This document shows, piece by piece, positions 1 to 7,845 of a stretch of DNA of 64,000 bases. Positions within the stretch are counted from its first letter, which is position 1; the number at the start of each line of letters is the position of its first letter. The translations under genes were made by a program, and so were the position numbers. The DNA comes from Novosphingobium sp. PC22D (GTDB lineage Bacteria > Pseudomonadota > Alphaproteobacteria > Sphingomonadales > Sphingomonadaceae). The notes beneath the pieces are model-generated. The model was not told the DNA's origin and did no database searches. It worked only from the letters and a program-made list of their open reading frames with translations. The stretch is from positions 62,001 through 126,000 of the forward strand of contig NZ_MWMO01000010.1 in assembly GCF_002556635.1 (NCBI RefSeq). Direction: 5' to 3'.

Positions 1-1138
1 CGGCGACGGCGGCGGTATGGTGCTGCGCGCCGGCCTGCCGTTGCAGGACATGGAGTTCGTCCAGTTCCACCCGACCGGCATCTACGGCGCGGGCGTGCTC
101 ATCACCGAGGGCGCGCGCGGTGAGGGCGGCTACCTGACCAACTCCGAGGGCGAGCGCTTCATGGAGCGCTATGCGCCCAGCGCGAAGGACCTCGCCAGCC
201 GCGACGTGGTGTCGCGCTCGATGGCGCTGGAGATCCGCGAAGGCCGCGGCGTCGGTCCGAACAAGGACCACATCTACCTGCACCTCGATCACATCGATCC
301 CAAGGTGCTGGCAGAGCGGCTGCCGGGCATCACCGAGAGCGGCAAGATCTTCGCGGGCGTCGATCTCACGCGCCAGCCGCTGCCCGTCGTGCCGACCGTG
401 CACTACAACATGGGCGGCATCCCGACGAACTATCACGGGCAAGTCGTCACCATCGGCGCCGACGGCGATCCCGAGACGGTGGTTCCGGGCCTCTACGCAG
501 TGGGCGAGGCGGCCTGCGTCTCGGTCCACGGCGCGAACCGGCTCGGCTCGAACTCGCTGATCGACCTCGTGGTGTTCGGCCGTGCGACCGGGCTGCACCT
601 CAAGGACAACCTCGTCGCCGGCGCCAAGCAGCCCGAGCTGCCCAAGGATTCGGCCGACCTCGCGCTGTCGCGCCTCGACCATTTCCGCAACGCCTCGGGC
701 GATTCGCCCACGGCCGAGATCCGCGTCGAGATGCAGCGCACCATGTCGCAGCATGCCGCCGTGTTCCGCACCGACGAACTCATGGCCGAGGGCAAGGAAA
801 AGATCGCCGCGACCTACAAGCGGATGGAAGACATCCACGTTTCGGACAAGGGCCTGATCTGGAACTCGGACCTCGTCGAGACGATGGAACTCGACAATCT
901 CATCAGCCAGGCGACGGTGACGCTCCACGGCGCGCACAACCGCAAGGAAAGCCGCGGCGCCCACGCGCACGAGGATTTCCCCAACCGCGACGACGCCAAC
1001 TGGATGAAGCACACAGCGGCCTGGTTCACCGGCTGGGGCGGCAAGGGCGGCGAGGTGCGGCTCGACTATCGCCCGGTCCACGAATTCACCCTCACCGAGG
1101 ATGTCGAGTACATCAAGCCCAAGGCGCGCGTGTACTGA
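1..1138 (+). CDS. sdhA: Succinate dehydrogenase flavoprotein subunit, 3' part (5' end outside window)
   Basis: This is the C-terminal part of the FAD-carrying subunit of respiratory complex II, which oxidises succinate to fumarate at the inner membrane. The frame is open from the first bases of the window, so the N-terminal FAD-binding part lies upstream. Visible family signatures are the substrate-site stretch [10 protein letters not shown], the motif [11 protein letters not shown], and the typical end with DYRPVH followed by a short basic tail. It ends in TGA and is followed 35 bases later by a rho-independent terminator. In many alphaproteobacteria sdhB follows sdhA closely; here it does not, so sdhB must be upstream or elsewhere. 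The identity is secure. The fumarate reductase alternative is less likely in an aerobic alphaproteobacterium. Confidence 0.96.
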   Translation, partial: GDGGGMVLRAGLPLQDMEFVQFHPTGIYGAGVLITEGARGEGGYLTNSEGERFMERYAPSAKDLASRDVVSRSMALEIREGRGVGPNKDHIYLHLDHIDPKVLAERLPGITESGKIFAGVDLTRQPLPVVPTVHYNMGGIPTNYHGQVVTIGADGDPETVVPGLYAVGEAACVSVHGANRLGSNSLIDLVVFGRATGLHLKDNLVAGAKQPELPKDSADLALSRLDHFRNASGDSPTAEIRVEMQRTMSQHAAVFRTDELMAEGKEKIAATYKRMEDIHVSDKGLIWNSDLVETMELDNLISQATVTLHGAHNRKESRGAHAHEDFPNRDDANWMKHTAAWFTGWGGKGGEVRLDYRPVHEFTLTEDVEYIKPKARVY

Positions 1139-1173
1139 TCCGCGTTTCCCCGCAAGGGGTATGAAACGGCGAA

Positions 1174-1208
1174 GGGCGGCATGCCGGCAACGGCGCGCCG
1201 CCCTTTTT
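1174..1208 (+). terminator. Rho-independent terminator after sdhA
   Basis: A perfect 7-bp stem, GGGCGGC (1174-1180) with GCCGCCC (1197-1203), is followed directly by TTTTT. It lies just downstream of the sdhA stop and upstream of the start chosen for the next gene, so it should end the sdh transcript. Confidence 0.8.
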
Positions 1209-1327
1209 CGTTCCCTGAAGCGGATCGCGTTTCATCATGCGGCAAAAACCTTTCGATATCTTCGCAACTTCGTGTGTTGCCAAGCATTTCGCTCTTGGAG
1301 CGAGAAAACAGAGACGGAGGCCGGAAA

Positions 1328-1924
1328 GTGGAACGCGAGAACCTGGATCCTGCGGTGAATCCGCGTGTCGAGGACGATCCTGTGGTGCAGTCGCTGCGCC
1401 AGCTCGGCGGCAGGACCTGGGGCTGGATTCTCGCCTACGGCATCCTGCTGCTCGTCTTCGCGGTGATCGTCGCGGCAAATCCGCTGGTCGCCGGTATCGC
1501 CACGGGGATCGTGCTCGGCGTCGTCCTGTTCCTTTACGGCATTGCCGCGATCGCGGCGGGCGCGACCTCGCTCGCGCACCGGGCGCGCTGGCTCGAGATC
1601 GTGTTGGGCGTAATCGCGGTGATCGCCGGACTCTACGCCTTCTTCAATCCGGTCGCCGGCGCGTTGTCGCTGGTGCTCGCGATCGGCATATGGTTGCTGG
1701 TGACGGGCGTCCTGCACGTCGTCTGGGGCTTTCAGGCGAAGCACGATCGCGGCTGGCGGCTGTTTCTCGGCGTGCTCGACGTGGTGCTCGGCCTGATCCT
1801 GCTGTTCGGCACGCCGGCGACGGGAATCGCGTTTCTCGCGGTGATCGTGATGGTCAGCATGGCGGTGCGCGGCGTGTTCCTCATCATGCTGGCGCTTTCG
1901 CTCAAGAAAGCCGGCACCGACTGA
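1328..1924 (+). CDS. HdeD-family (DUF308) membrane protein
   Basis: An inner-membrane protein of about 198 residues. After a polar N-terminus of about 35 residues it has six hydrophobic segments arranged as helix pairs separated by short basic loops (for example AHRAR and KHDRGWR), the usual DUF308/HdeD pattern. HdeD of E. coli is linked to acid resistance, but the biochemical role of the family is not settled and none is assigned here. The frame is open from 1181, but that start would lie inside the terminator. A GTG at 1328 preceded by GGAGG at 1316-1320 is the better start. It stands alone between sdhA and the BlaI-type operon. Confidence 0.75.
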   Translation: MERENLDPAVNPRVEDDPVVQSLRQLGGRTWGWILAYGILLLVFAVIVAANPLVAGIATGIVLGVVLFLYGIAAIAAGATSLAHRARWLEIVLGVIAVIAGLYAFFNPVAGALSLVLAIGIWLLVTGVLHVVWGFQAKHDRGWRLFLGVLDVVLGLILLFGTPATGIAFLAVIVMVSMAVRGVFLIMLALSLKKAGTD

Positions 1925-1968
1925 CTGACCCCGCCTGCGGATAGACCGGACCCGGCCCGGAAGAGGCG

Positions 1969-1997
1969 TTGACATTCAGCCGCCATTCATGTTTACA
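1969..1997 (+). promoter_or_regulatory. Candidate sigma70-type promoter of the BlaI/M56 operon
   Basis: TTGACA (1969-1974) is separated by 17 bp from TTTACA (1992-1997). The -35 is a consensus match and the -10 is weak. The -10 lies inside the left arm of the adjacent dyad, so a bound repressor would block RNA polymerase. Confidence 0.45.
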
Positions 1998-2022
1998 AAC
2001 GTAGTCGATTACGTGTGTAAAC
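1991..2022. promoter_or_regulatory. Operator dyad for the BlaI-type repressor
   Basis: The arms GTTTACAAACGTA (1991-2003) and TACGTGTGTAAAC (2010-2022) are inverted repeats with one mismatch in 13, around a 6-bp centre containing TCGA. TACA/TGTA half-sites are characteristic of BlaI/MecI/CopY operators. The dyad ends 13 bases before the repressor ATG and covers the likely -10, which fits autorepression. Confidence 0.7.
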
Positions 2023-2035
2023 GAAGGAGGGGGCG

Positions 2036-2422
2036 ATGGCGGATCACGAGGGCCAGCCCGAACGCATCAGCGAAGCCGAATACGCGGTCATGGACGTGCT
2101 GTGGAAGCACAGCCCGCTTTCTGCCTCGGACGTGTGCGACAAGGTCTGCGGCGAGCGAGGCTGGAGCCTCGCGACGGTCAAGACGCTGCTCTCGCGGCTC
2201 GTCGCCAAGCAGGCGCTCGCCACCCAGCCAGAGGGCAAACGCTTCCTCTACAGCCCGCTGATCGCGCGCGCCGACTATGTCGGCACCGAGAGCCGCCGCC
2301 TGGTCGACCGCCTGTTCGGCGGCCGCGCCGCGCCGCTCTTCGCGCATCTCGCGCAGACCGAGGCGCTGACGAGCGACGACATCGCCGAAATCGAGGCGCT
2401 CCTGCAGGAGTTGAAGCAATGA
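2036..2422 (+). CDS. BlaI/MecI/CopY-family transcriptional repressor
   Basis: A 128-residue winged-helix repressor. The N-terminal domain shows the family pattern ISEAEYAVMDVLWK followed by a recognition helix around SLATVKTLLSRL and the wing region FLYSPLI. The C-terminal half (from about residue 80) is the helical dimerisation part that the partner protease cleaves in characterised systems. The ATG at 2036 has the purine-rich AAGGAGGGGG just upstream. It overlaps the M56 protease gene by ATGA, so the two are co-translated. Regulation is probably autogenous through the dyad directly upstream. No beta-lactamase gene is adjacent, so its targets beyond this operon are unknown. Confidence 0.92.
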   Translation: MADHEGQPERISEAEYAVMDVLWKHSPLSASDVCDKVCGERGWSLATVKTLLSRLVAKQALATQPEGKRFLYSPLIARADYVGTESRRLVDRLFGGRAAPLFAHLAQTEALTSDDIAEIEALLQELKQ

Positions 2423-4191
2423 CCGCCTGGCTGATCGATACCCTGCTGATGACCGGCATCCTGATGGTGTTCGTCCTGCTGGTCCGCAAGCCGGTGGGCC
2501 GCTGGTTCGGTCCCGCCGCGGCCTATGCGCTCTGGGCGCTGCCGATGATCCGCCTGTTTCTGCCGCCGCTGGTCCTGCCCAGGGAGACCGTCGTCGCGCG
2601 GCCCAGCTTTGAAGTCGTGCCGCTGATCGTCGACCGGGTGCCCGCCGACCCCGCGCCGCTCGCCGCTCCGGTGGCCGAGATGGCGCCGGCCGAGGCTGTT
2701 TCCGCACCGTTCTGGGCGGAGTGGCCGGTGGTCGAGATTGCGCTGGCGGTCTGGCTCGGGGGGGCGGCCCTGTTCCTGCTTCACCGGGTCTTCGCCTATC
2801 GCGCGATGCGCGCCGAACTGCTGCGCGACGCGCGCCGGGTCGGCCACGCGGGCAGGGTCTCGATCGTCGAGAGCCCGGCCGTGGCCGCGCCGCTTGCCTT
2901 CGGGGTGTTCGACCGCGTCGTCGCGCTTCCCGCCGGCTTTCTCGCGACCGCCGATTCCGATGCGTCGGATTTCGCCATCGCGCACGAGCTTGAACATCAC
3001 GCGGGCAACGATCTCGTCGCCAATTTCGCGGTGCAGCCGCTTTTCGCGCTGCACTGGTTCAATCCGCTCGCCTGGATGGCCTGGCGCGCGCTGCGCAGCG
3101 ACCAGGAAGCGGCCTGCGACGCGCGGGTCATGGCCGGGCGCGACCGCTCCGAGCGGGAACGCTACGGCCGCCTCATCGCCGAGTTCGCGGTCGGTCCGCG
3201 CCTCGCGCTCGCCGCGCCGATGGCGGGCCCCTTGCGCGGCGACAAGCCGATCATCCACCGCCTCAAGGCGCTCGTGCGCAACGACGTGTCCGAGCGGCGC
3301 AAGCTGCTCGGCCGCAGCCTCTTCGCGGTCGCGGTGATCGGCGTGCCCGCGACGGCCACCGTCACTTACGCTGCGGTCGAGACCGAGGGTGACGCGCCGC
3401 AGCTCACCGCGGTCGATCCCGATATCGGACCGGCGCCGGTGAGCGCTTCATCGGAGGCCCCATGGGCCAGCGACGATTGCCCCGATGCCTCGCCCGATCA
3501 CGACTGCGCCGACCATGCCCCACCCGCGCATCGGGTGGTCCACCGCGAAGGCAAGGCCAACCATTTTGCCATGAATACCCCGCTCAGCGAGGCGCAGATC
3601 GAGCAGGCCGAACGCGACGCCGAACGGGCTGAACGCGATGCGGAGCGGGCTGGCCGCGATGCCGAGCGCGCGGGCCGCGAGGCCGAGCGCGAAGCCGAAC
3701 GTCAGGCGATGGAGGCGGAGCGTGCCGCGCGCATCGCGGAGCGTGACGCCGAGCAGGCCGAGCGCGAAGCCGAACGCCGCGCCCGCGACATCGAGCGCCG
3801 CGCCGCGCAGATCGAGCGCGAAGCCGAGCGTGCCGCTGCTGGCGCGCCCGACGTGCAGCACTGGGTCTCGGCGGACGGCAAGGTCGAGACGATCCGCCTC
3901 GTCAGCAAGGACCGGAACGGCAAGGCGCGCTCCATGCAGGAAATGGTGATCGATTCCTCGTGCCCCGCTGGCGGCCGCAGCGCCGCCGCCAGCGCCGCGA
4001 GCCCCGGCAGCGCCAGGTCTTCGGTGCGCATCTGCGTCGGCGAGCCCGATACGAGCGCCACGGTCCGGGCCGCGCTCGCGACCGCGCGGGCCAATGTCGC
4101 CTCGCAGGCCAATCTCTCGAGCAAGATGCGTAACGACATCATCGCGCAGATCGACGCGCAGATGGCCGAGGCGCGCGCTCACGCCGATTGA
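2419..4191 (+). CDS. M56 (BlaR1-like) membrane metalloprotease with charged repeat region
   Basis: A 590-residue sensor/protease of the BlaR1/MecR1 class. The N-terminus has transmembrane segments (about residues 5-45 and 105-125), then the zinc protease motif HELEHH near residue 188 and the second motif EAACD near residue 230. In known systems such proteins cleave the cognate BlaI repressor after sensing a signal. A further membrane segment lies near residue 305. The C-terminal part has no penicillin-binding sensor signature (no SxxK followed by a PBP-like fold). Instead, residues about 390-475 are a highly charged repeat built on the unit AERDAER, probably a long helix or coiled coil, followed by a small region ending near residue 590. 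It starts at the ATG overlapping the repressor stop. Confidence 0.85.
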   Translation: MTAWLIDTLLMTGILMVFVLLVRKPVGRWFGPAAAYALWALPMIRLFLPPLVLPRETVVARPSFEVVPLIVDRVPADPAPLAAPVAEMAPAEAVSAPFWAEWPVVEIALAVWLGGAALFLLHRVFAYRAMRAELLRDARRVGHAGRVSIVESPAVAAPLAFGVFDRVVALPAGFLATADSDASDFAIAHELEHHAGNDLVANFAVQPLFALHWFNPLAWMAWRALRSDQEAACDARVMAGRDRSERERYGRLIAEFAVGPRLALAAPMAGPLRGDKPIIHRLKALVRNDVSERRKLLGRSLFAVAVIGVPATATVTYAAVETEGDAPQLTAVDPDIGPAPVSASSEAPWASDDCPDASPDHDCADHAPPAHRVVHREGKANHFAMNTPLSEAQIEQAERDAERAERDAERAGRDAERAGREAEREAERQAMEAERAARIAERDAEQAEREAERRARDIERRAAQIEREAERAAAGAPDVQHWVSADGKVETIRLVSKDRNGKARSMQEMVIDSSCPAGGRSAAASAASPGSARSSVRICVGEPDTSATVRAALATARANVASQANLSSKMRNDIIAQIDAQMAEARAHAD

Positions 4192-4218
4192 CGGCCGCGC
4201 GCGCCGGTCCAGCGCAGC

Positions 4219-4746
4219 CTAGGGGCCGCAGTCCCAGGTGCCCGCAATGGGCTCGGGCTCCGCTTCGCCCTTGGTGAAGCGGAGCGTCGCATTGCGCGAC
4301 ACGCGCTCGCTGCGGTCGGGCAGCGGCTCGCCGGTGGTCTCGACCCAGATCGTCGCTTCGTCGCCCGCCAGCGAGACCCGCTTCTCCAGCGCATTGTAGC
4401 CACCGCGCCCGAGCCCGGCGAGCACGATCGCGCCGTCCTTCTCGCGCGCCAGTGCCATCGGGCGGGAGTCGGATCGTACGTCGGCCCGCGCGATCAGCAG
4501 CATGTGGCCCTTGGTGTTGACGAAGGCGCAGGCGAGCTCTCCTTCGAGCTCGGCGGCCGCGACGTCCGAACTGCGGATCGGCAGCAAGTATTCGGCGCGT
4601 TCAAACGTGCTCTCGGCGTCCTCCGACGCGGTCGCGCGCGCTTCCGGCGTCCGGGTCGGCGATGGCGGCGCACCCGGCCGGTCCGAGCAGGAGAGCGCCG
4701 CAAGGCAGGCGAGGGGGAGCAGGGCTGGTGTCAGGTTTCGCATCAT
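4219..4746 (-). CDS. Putative lipoprotein of unknown function
   Basis: A 175-residue protein with a lipoprotein signal peptide: a basic start, a hydrophobic stretch and the lipobox LAALSC with Cys around residue 20. The mature part starts with a Pro/Thr-rich linker and ends in GTWDCGP; an internal Cys (in ELACAFVN) could pair with the one near the end. I do not recognise a named family. It converges with the M56 protease gene (28-base gap) and is divergent from creD, so its promoter lies in 4747-4939. Two adjacent ATG codons are possible starts. Confidence 0.65.
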   Translation of the reverse strand: MMRNLTPALLPLACLAALSCSDRPGAPPSPTRTPEARATASEDAESTFERAEYLLPIRSSDVAAAELEGELACAFVNTKGHMLLIARADVRSDSRPMALAREKDGAIVLAGLGRGGYNALEKRVSLAGDEATIWVETTGEPLPDRSERVSRNATLRFTKGEAEPEPIAGTWDCGP

Positions 4747-4939
4747 GATGGTGTCGCCAACGCACGTGTCGTCCGGGCCGTTCCCGGTCGCGGCGCGAGG
4801 TGCCCGGCGTCTTTGAGGGTCGAACTCGGCTTCTTGGAAGATCGTTCAGCCCAGCGCAAGGCCGGGTCTGGAATGTCGGCGAACCGTTCTTTGAGAGCGA
4901 CGAACCGTGCGCCGTGCATACTTCGAGTAGGAGGGAACC

Positions 4940-6349
4940 ATGACTGACGACGTGCCCCGCCGGGAGCGATCCCCGGGAATAAAACTGCTGTTCGCCGGCC
5001 TCGTCGGGCTGGCGCTGATGATCCCGCTGATGCTGGTCTACGCGCTCGTCTATGACCGGCAGGACCAGTCGAACACCGCGCAAGCCGCGATCAACGCGGG
5101 TTGGGGCGGCGAGCAGGTGGTGGCGGGACCGGTGCTCGTCGTTCCCTATCGCACCACCGAGATCCAGACCGAGACCGTCGAGGGCAGGCAGGTGTCGAAG
5201 GCTGTCGACGTCGAACGCGAACTCTACGTCTCGCCCCTCTCAAACCGCGCCGAGGCCCGGATCGTGCCGCAGGAGCGGCGCAAGTCGATCTATCGCTCGG
5301 TGCTGTTCGAGGCCCGGCTCAAGGGCAAGGCGCGCTTCGGCCTTCCAGCCGACCTGCCGCGCTTCGGCGTGCGGCCCGAGCAACTCATCTGGGACCGCGC
5401 CGAGCTTCGCATCGGTGCATCGGACGCGCGCGGCCTGATGCACGGCGGCGCGATCACCGCCGGCGGCAGGCCACTCGCGGTCGAGCCCGGCAATGGACCC
5501 GCCGCGACCGGGGGGCAGGGCTTCTTCGCCTTCGTGCCGTGGGACGGCGAAGGCACGCTCGAGGTGGGCTACGAGTTCGGCCTGCGCGGCAGCCGCTCGC
5601 TCAGCCTCGTGCCGCGCGGCGGCCGCACCGAGTGGAAGGTCGCCTCCTCGTGGCCGAGCCCGAGCTTTTCCGGCGCCTTTCTGCCCGACGCGCGCGAGAT
5701 CTCCGACGGGGGTTTCAGCGCCAGCTACGTCGTCGACAAGCTCGCGCTGGGACAGCCGCCGGTCGCCACGCGCGATCTCGGTCCCCCCGTAGTCAACGCG
5801 GGAACGGCCGCGTCATACCGCCCCGTGATCGCGCCCGACGGCGCGGCTTCGGGCAGCGCGCTCGCGGTCAGCGTCGGACTGGTCGAGCCGGTCGACCTCT
5901 ATTCGAAGGTCGATCGCTCGGTGAAATACGGCTTCCTGTTCATCGGCTTCACGTTCGTGACTTTCCTGCTGTTCGACGTGATCGGCGGCGCGCGCGTCGC
6001 GCCGGCCGAGTATCTGCTGACCGGCGCCGGACTGGTGCTGTTCTTCGTGCTGCTGCTCGCCTTTGCCGAGGTGATCGGCTTCACCGGCGCCTATCTCGTC
6101 GCGAGCGCCGCGATCGTCGGGCTGCTGACGGCGTACAGCGCGGCGGTGCTCGGCGGATGGCGGCGTGCGGGTTTCGTCGGCGCCTTGCTCGCGGGCCTCT
6201 ACGCGACGCTGTTCGTGCTGCTCAACCTCGAGGCGCTGAGCCTGCTGATCGGCGCGGTGCTGCTGTTCCTGGCGCTGGCGGGGATCATGTACGTGACCCG
6301 CAACGTCGAGTGGAACCGGGTCGGGCGGCGCGAGGAGGCGGACGGCTGA
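4940..6349 (+). CDS. creD: CreD-family inner membrane protein
   Basis: A 469-residue membrane protein. One transmembrane helix near residues 13-37 is followed by a large non-cytoplasmic domain (about 40-320, with the family-like GPVLVVPY and FNSP-region equivalents) and then a block of five or six helices (about 325-455). CreD belongs to the CreBC regulon in E. coli and is linked to envelope integrity and beta-lactam response; its molecular activity is unknown. The start is supported by AGGAGGG a few bases before ATG. It lies near a BlaI/BlaR1-like pair, which suggests a shared envelope-stress theme, but it has its own upstream region and creBC genes are not seen here. Confidence 0.9.
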   Translation: MTDDVPRRERSPGIKLLFAGLVGLALMIPLMLVYALVYDRQDQSNTAQAAINAGWGGEQVVAGPVLVVPYRTTEIQTETVEGRQVSKAVDVERELYVSPLSNRAEARIVPQERRKSIYRSVLFEARLKGKARFGLPADLPRFGVRPEQLIWDRAELRIGASDARGLMHGGAITAGGRPLAVEPGNGPAATGGQGFFAFVPWDGEGTLEVGYEFGLRGSRSLSLVPRGGRTEWKVASSWPSPSFSGAFLPDAREISDGGFSASYVVDKLALGQPPVATRDLGPPVVNAGTAASYRPVIAPDGAASGSALAVSVGLVEPVDLYSKVDRSVKYGFLFIGFTFVTFLLFDVIGGARVAPAEYLLTGAGLVLFFVLLLAFAEVIGFTGAYLVASAAIVGLLTAYSAAVLGGWRRAGFVGALLAGLYATLFVLLNLEALSLLIGAVLLFLALAGIMYVTRNVEWNRVGRREEADG

Positions 6350-6359
6350 GGCGGACGCA

Positions 6360-6387
6360 GGCGGCTCCCGCCCCGGCGGGGGCCGCC
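6360..6387. terminator. GC-rich hairpin between convergent creD and hydroxy-acid oxidase genes
   Basis: The arms at 6360-6372 and 6375-6387 pair over about 12 bp with one G-T wobble and a tight loop. No T-run follows, so this may be a bidirectional attenuating hairpin rather than a classical intrinsic terminator. Confidence 0.45.
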
Positions 6388-6401
6388 TTGCCCGAGCCCC
6401 G

Positions 6402-7550
6402 TCAGCGCCAGCGCAGGCGCTCGCGGTTCAATTGTGCGACGCTGGTGACGCCCATGAGCTGCATGCCGCGCTCGATCTCGTCCTTGAGAATGCCGATCGC
6501 CCGCTCGACGCCCGCCTGGCCCGCAGCGGCGAGGGCATAGAGGTAGAGCCGGCCGCCGCTCGCGCAGTCGGCCCCTGCGCACAGCGCCTTGAGCACATGG
6601 GTGCCGCGCCGCACGCCACCGTCGCAGATCACCTCGATCCGTCCGTCGGCCGCGTCGACGATTTCGCGGAGCTGGTCGAAGGGCGCCCGGCTGCCGTCGA
6701 GCTGGCGACCGCCGTGGTTCGAGACCATGATCGCGTCCGCGCCGATCTCGATCGCGCGGCGTGCATCCGCCGCGCTCATCACGCCCTTGAGCACGAACGT
6801 GCCGCCCCATTCGTTGCGGATCTGCTCGGCGGTCCGCCAGGTCATCGAGCGGTCGAGCATGGTGTTGAAATAGCCCGCGATCGAGACCGCCTCGCCTGTC
6901 CCGGCGGAGACGTGCGTGTCGAGGTTGGGGAGCGCGAACTTCTCGCGCAGGAGGTAGTCGAGCGCCCAGCGCGGCTTGATCGCGTAGGATAGCGCTGACG
7001 AAGGCGTGAAGCGCGGCGGCGAGGTGAAACCGCTGCGCGCGCAGCGCTCGCGCTTGCCCGAAACGATCGTGTCGACGGTGAGCGCGATGGCATCGAACTT
7101 CGCGTCGCGGCAGCGGCGGATCATCGCCGCGTTGAGGCCCTTGTCCTTGTGGAGGTAAAGCTGGAACATCTTCGGGCTCGATATCAGCGCGCCGATCTCC
7201 TCGATCGAGACGGTGGCGAGGCTCGAGATGCCGCACCACAGGCCGAATTTCTCCGCCGCTTTCGCCACCGCGCGCTCGCCCTGCCAGTGGAACACGCGCT
7301 GCAGCGCGGTGGGCGAGAGAATCAGCGGCAGCGCCGACTTGCGGCCCAGGATCGTGACGGAGGTGTCGATCGTCTCGACGCCCGCGAGCACCTCGGGCAC
7401 GAGATCGGCCTCCTCGAAGGCGGTGGTATTGCGGTCCTTGGTGATCTCGTCGTCGGCGGCGCCGTCGATGTAGTCGAACACCGGCCAGGGCAGCCGCTTG
7501 TTCGCAAGCCGCCGGAAATCGGCGATATTATGGCAATCCTTGAGCCGCAT
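6402..7550 (-). CDS. FMN-dependent alpha-hydroxy-acid dehydrogenase/oxidase (LldD-like)
   Basis: A 382-residue member of the lactate dehydrogenase/glycolate oxidase/mandelate dehydrogenase family, which oxidises L-2-hydroxy acids to 2-oxo acids with FMN in a TIM barrel. The N-terminal PVFDYIDGAADDE contains the active-site Tyr, LYLHKDKG contains the second Tyr, and SNHGGRQLD carries the catalytic His and substrate-binding Arg. The late ASGGRLYLYALA stretch is the FMN phosphate-binding end. The length is normal. No lactate permease or regulator is adjacent, so the substrate (lactate, mandelate or another hydroxy acid) is not defined. It converges with creD. Confidence 0.88.
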   Translation of the reverse strand: MRLKDCHNIADFRRLANKRLPWPVFDYIDGAADDEITKDRNTTAFEEADLVPEVLAGVETIDTSVTILGRKSALPLILSPTALQRVFHWQGERAVAKAAEKFGLWCGISSLATVSIEEIGALISSPKMFQLYLHKDKGLNAAMIRRCRDAKFDAIALTVDTIVSGKRERCARSGFTSPPRFTPSSALSYAIKPRWALDYLLREKFALPNLDTHVSAGTGEAVSIAGYFNTMLDRSMTWRTAEQIRNEWGGTFVLKGVMSAADARRAIEIGADAIMVSNHGGRQLDGSRAPFDQLREIVDAADGRIEVICDGGVRRGTHVLKALCAGADCASGGRLYLYALAAAGQAGVERAIGILKDEIERGMQLMGVTSVAQLNRERLRWR

Positions 7551-7627
7551 GCCCCCTGCCTAGGACGGAGCGGGCCCGGGAGCAATGCACGGCGGCGCGG
7601 CCGCGGGCGAGGCAGGAAAAAGTGAAG

Positions 7628-7704
7628 TGGTCGGGGAGAGAGGATTCGAACCTCCGGCCCCTGCCTCCCGAAGACAGTGCTCTACCAGGCTGAGCTACTC
7701 CCCG
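7628..7704 (-). tRNA. tRNA-Pro (anticodon CGG)
   Basis: On the minus strand a full cloverleaf of 77 nt folds: acceptor CGGGGAG with CTCCCCG, D-stem GCTC/GAGC, anticodon stem CTGTC/GGCAG around the loop TTCGGGA (anticodon CGG), T-loop TTCGAAT, discriminator A, and an encoded CCA. It reads proline codon CCG, which is common in GC-rich genes. Confidence 0.96.
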
Positions 7705-7845
7705 ACCGGACTCGCCGTCCCAAGGGACTGGCGCGAGGCAGAGGCGCGCCTATAGAGAGCCCCGGGGCGGGTGGCAAGCGGCCAATCGCCGCCCGTGTGG
7801 CTTTTCTTCGCCGAGCCCCGCACGGCGGGGTCCGGCGCGCCGGAT

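Noticed and set aside
3592..3837. The repetitive GAGCGCGA-type stretch as a DNA repeat or CRISPR-like array
   Set aside because: The period follows codons for AER-type heptad repeats within an intact protease gene; there are no spacers.
2101..4191. An M56 protease start far upstream, inside the BlaI gene
   Set aside because: The ATG at 2419 overlaps the repressor stop (ATGA) and opens directly into the first membrane helix; the upstream extension is a frame-shifted shadow.
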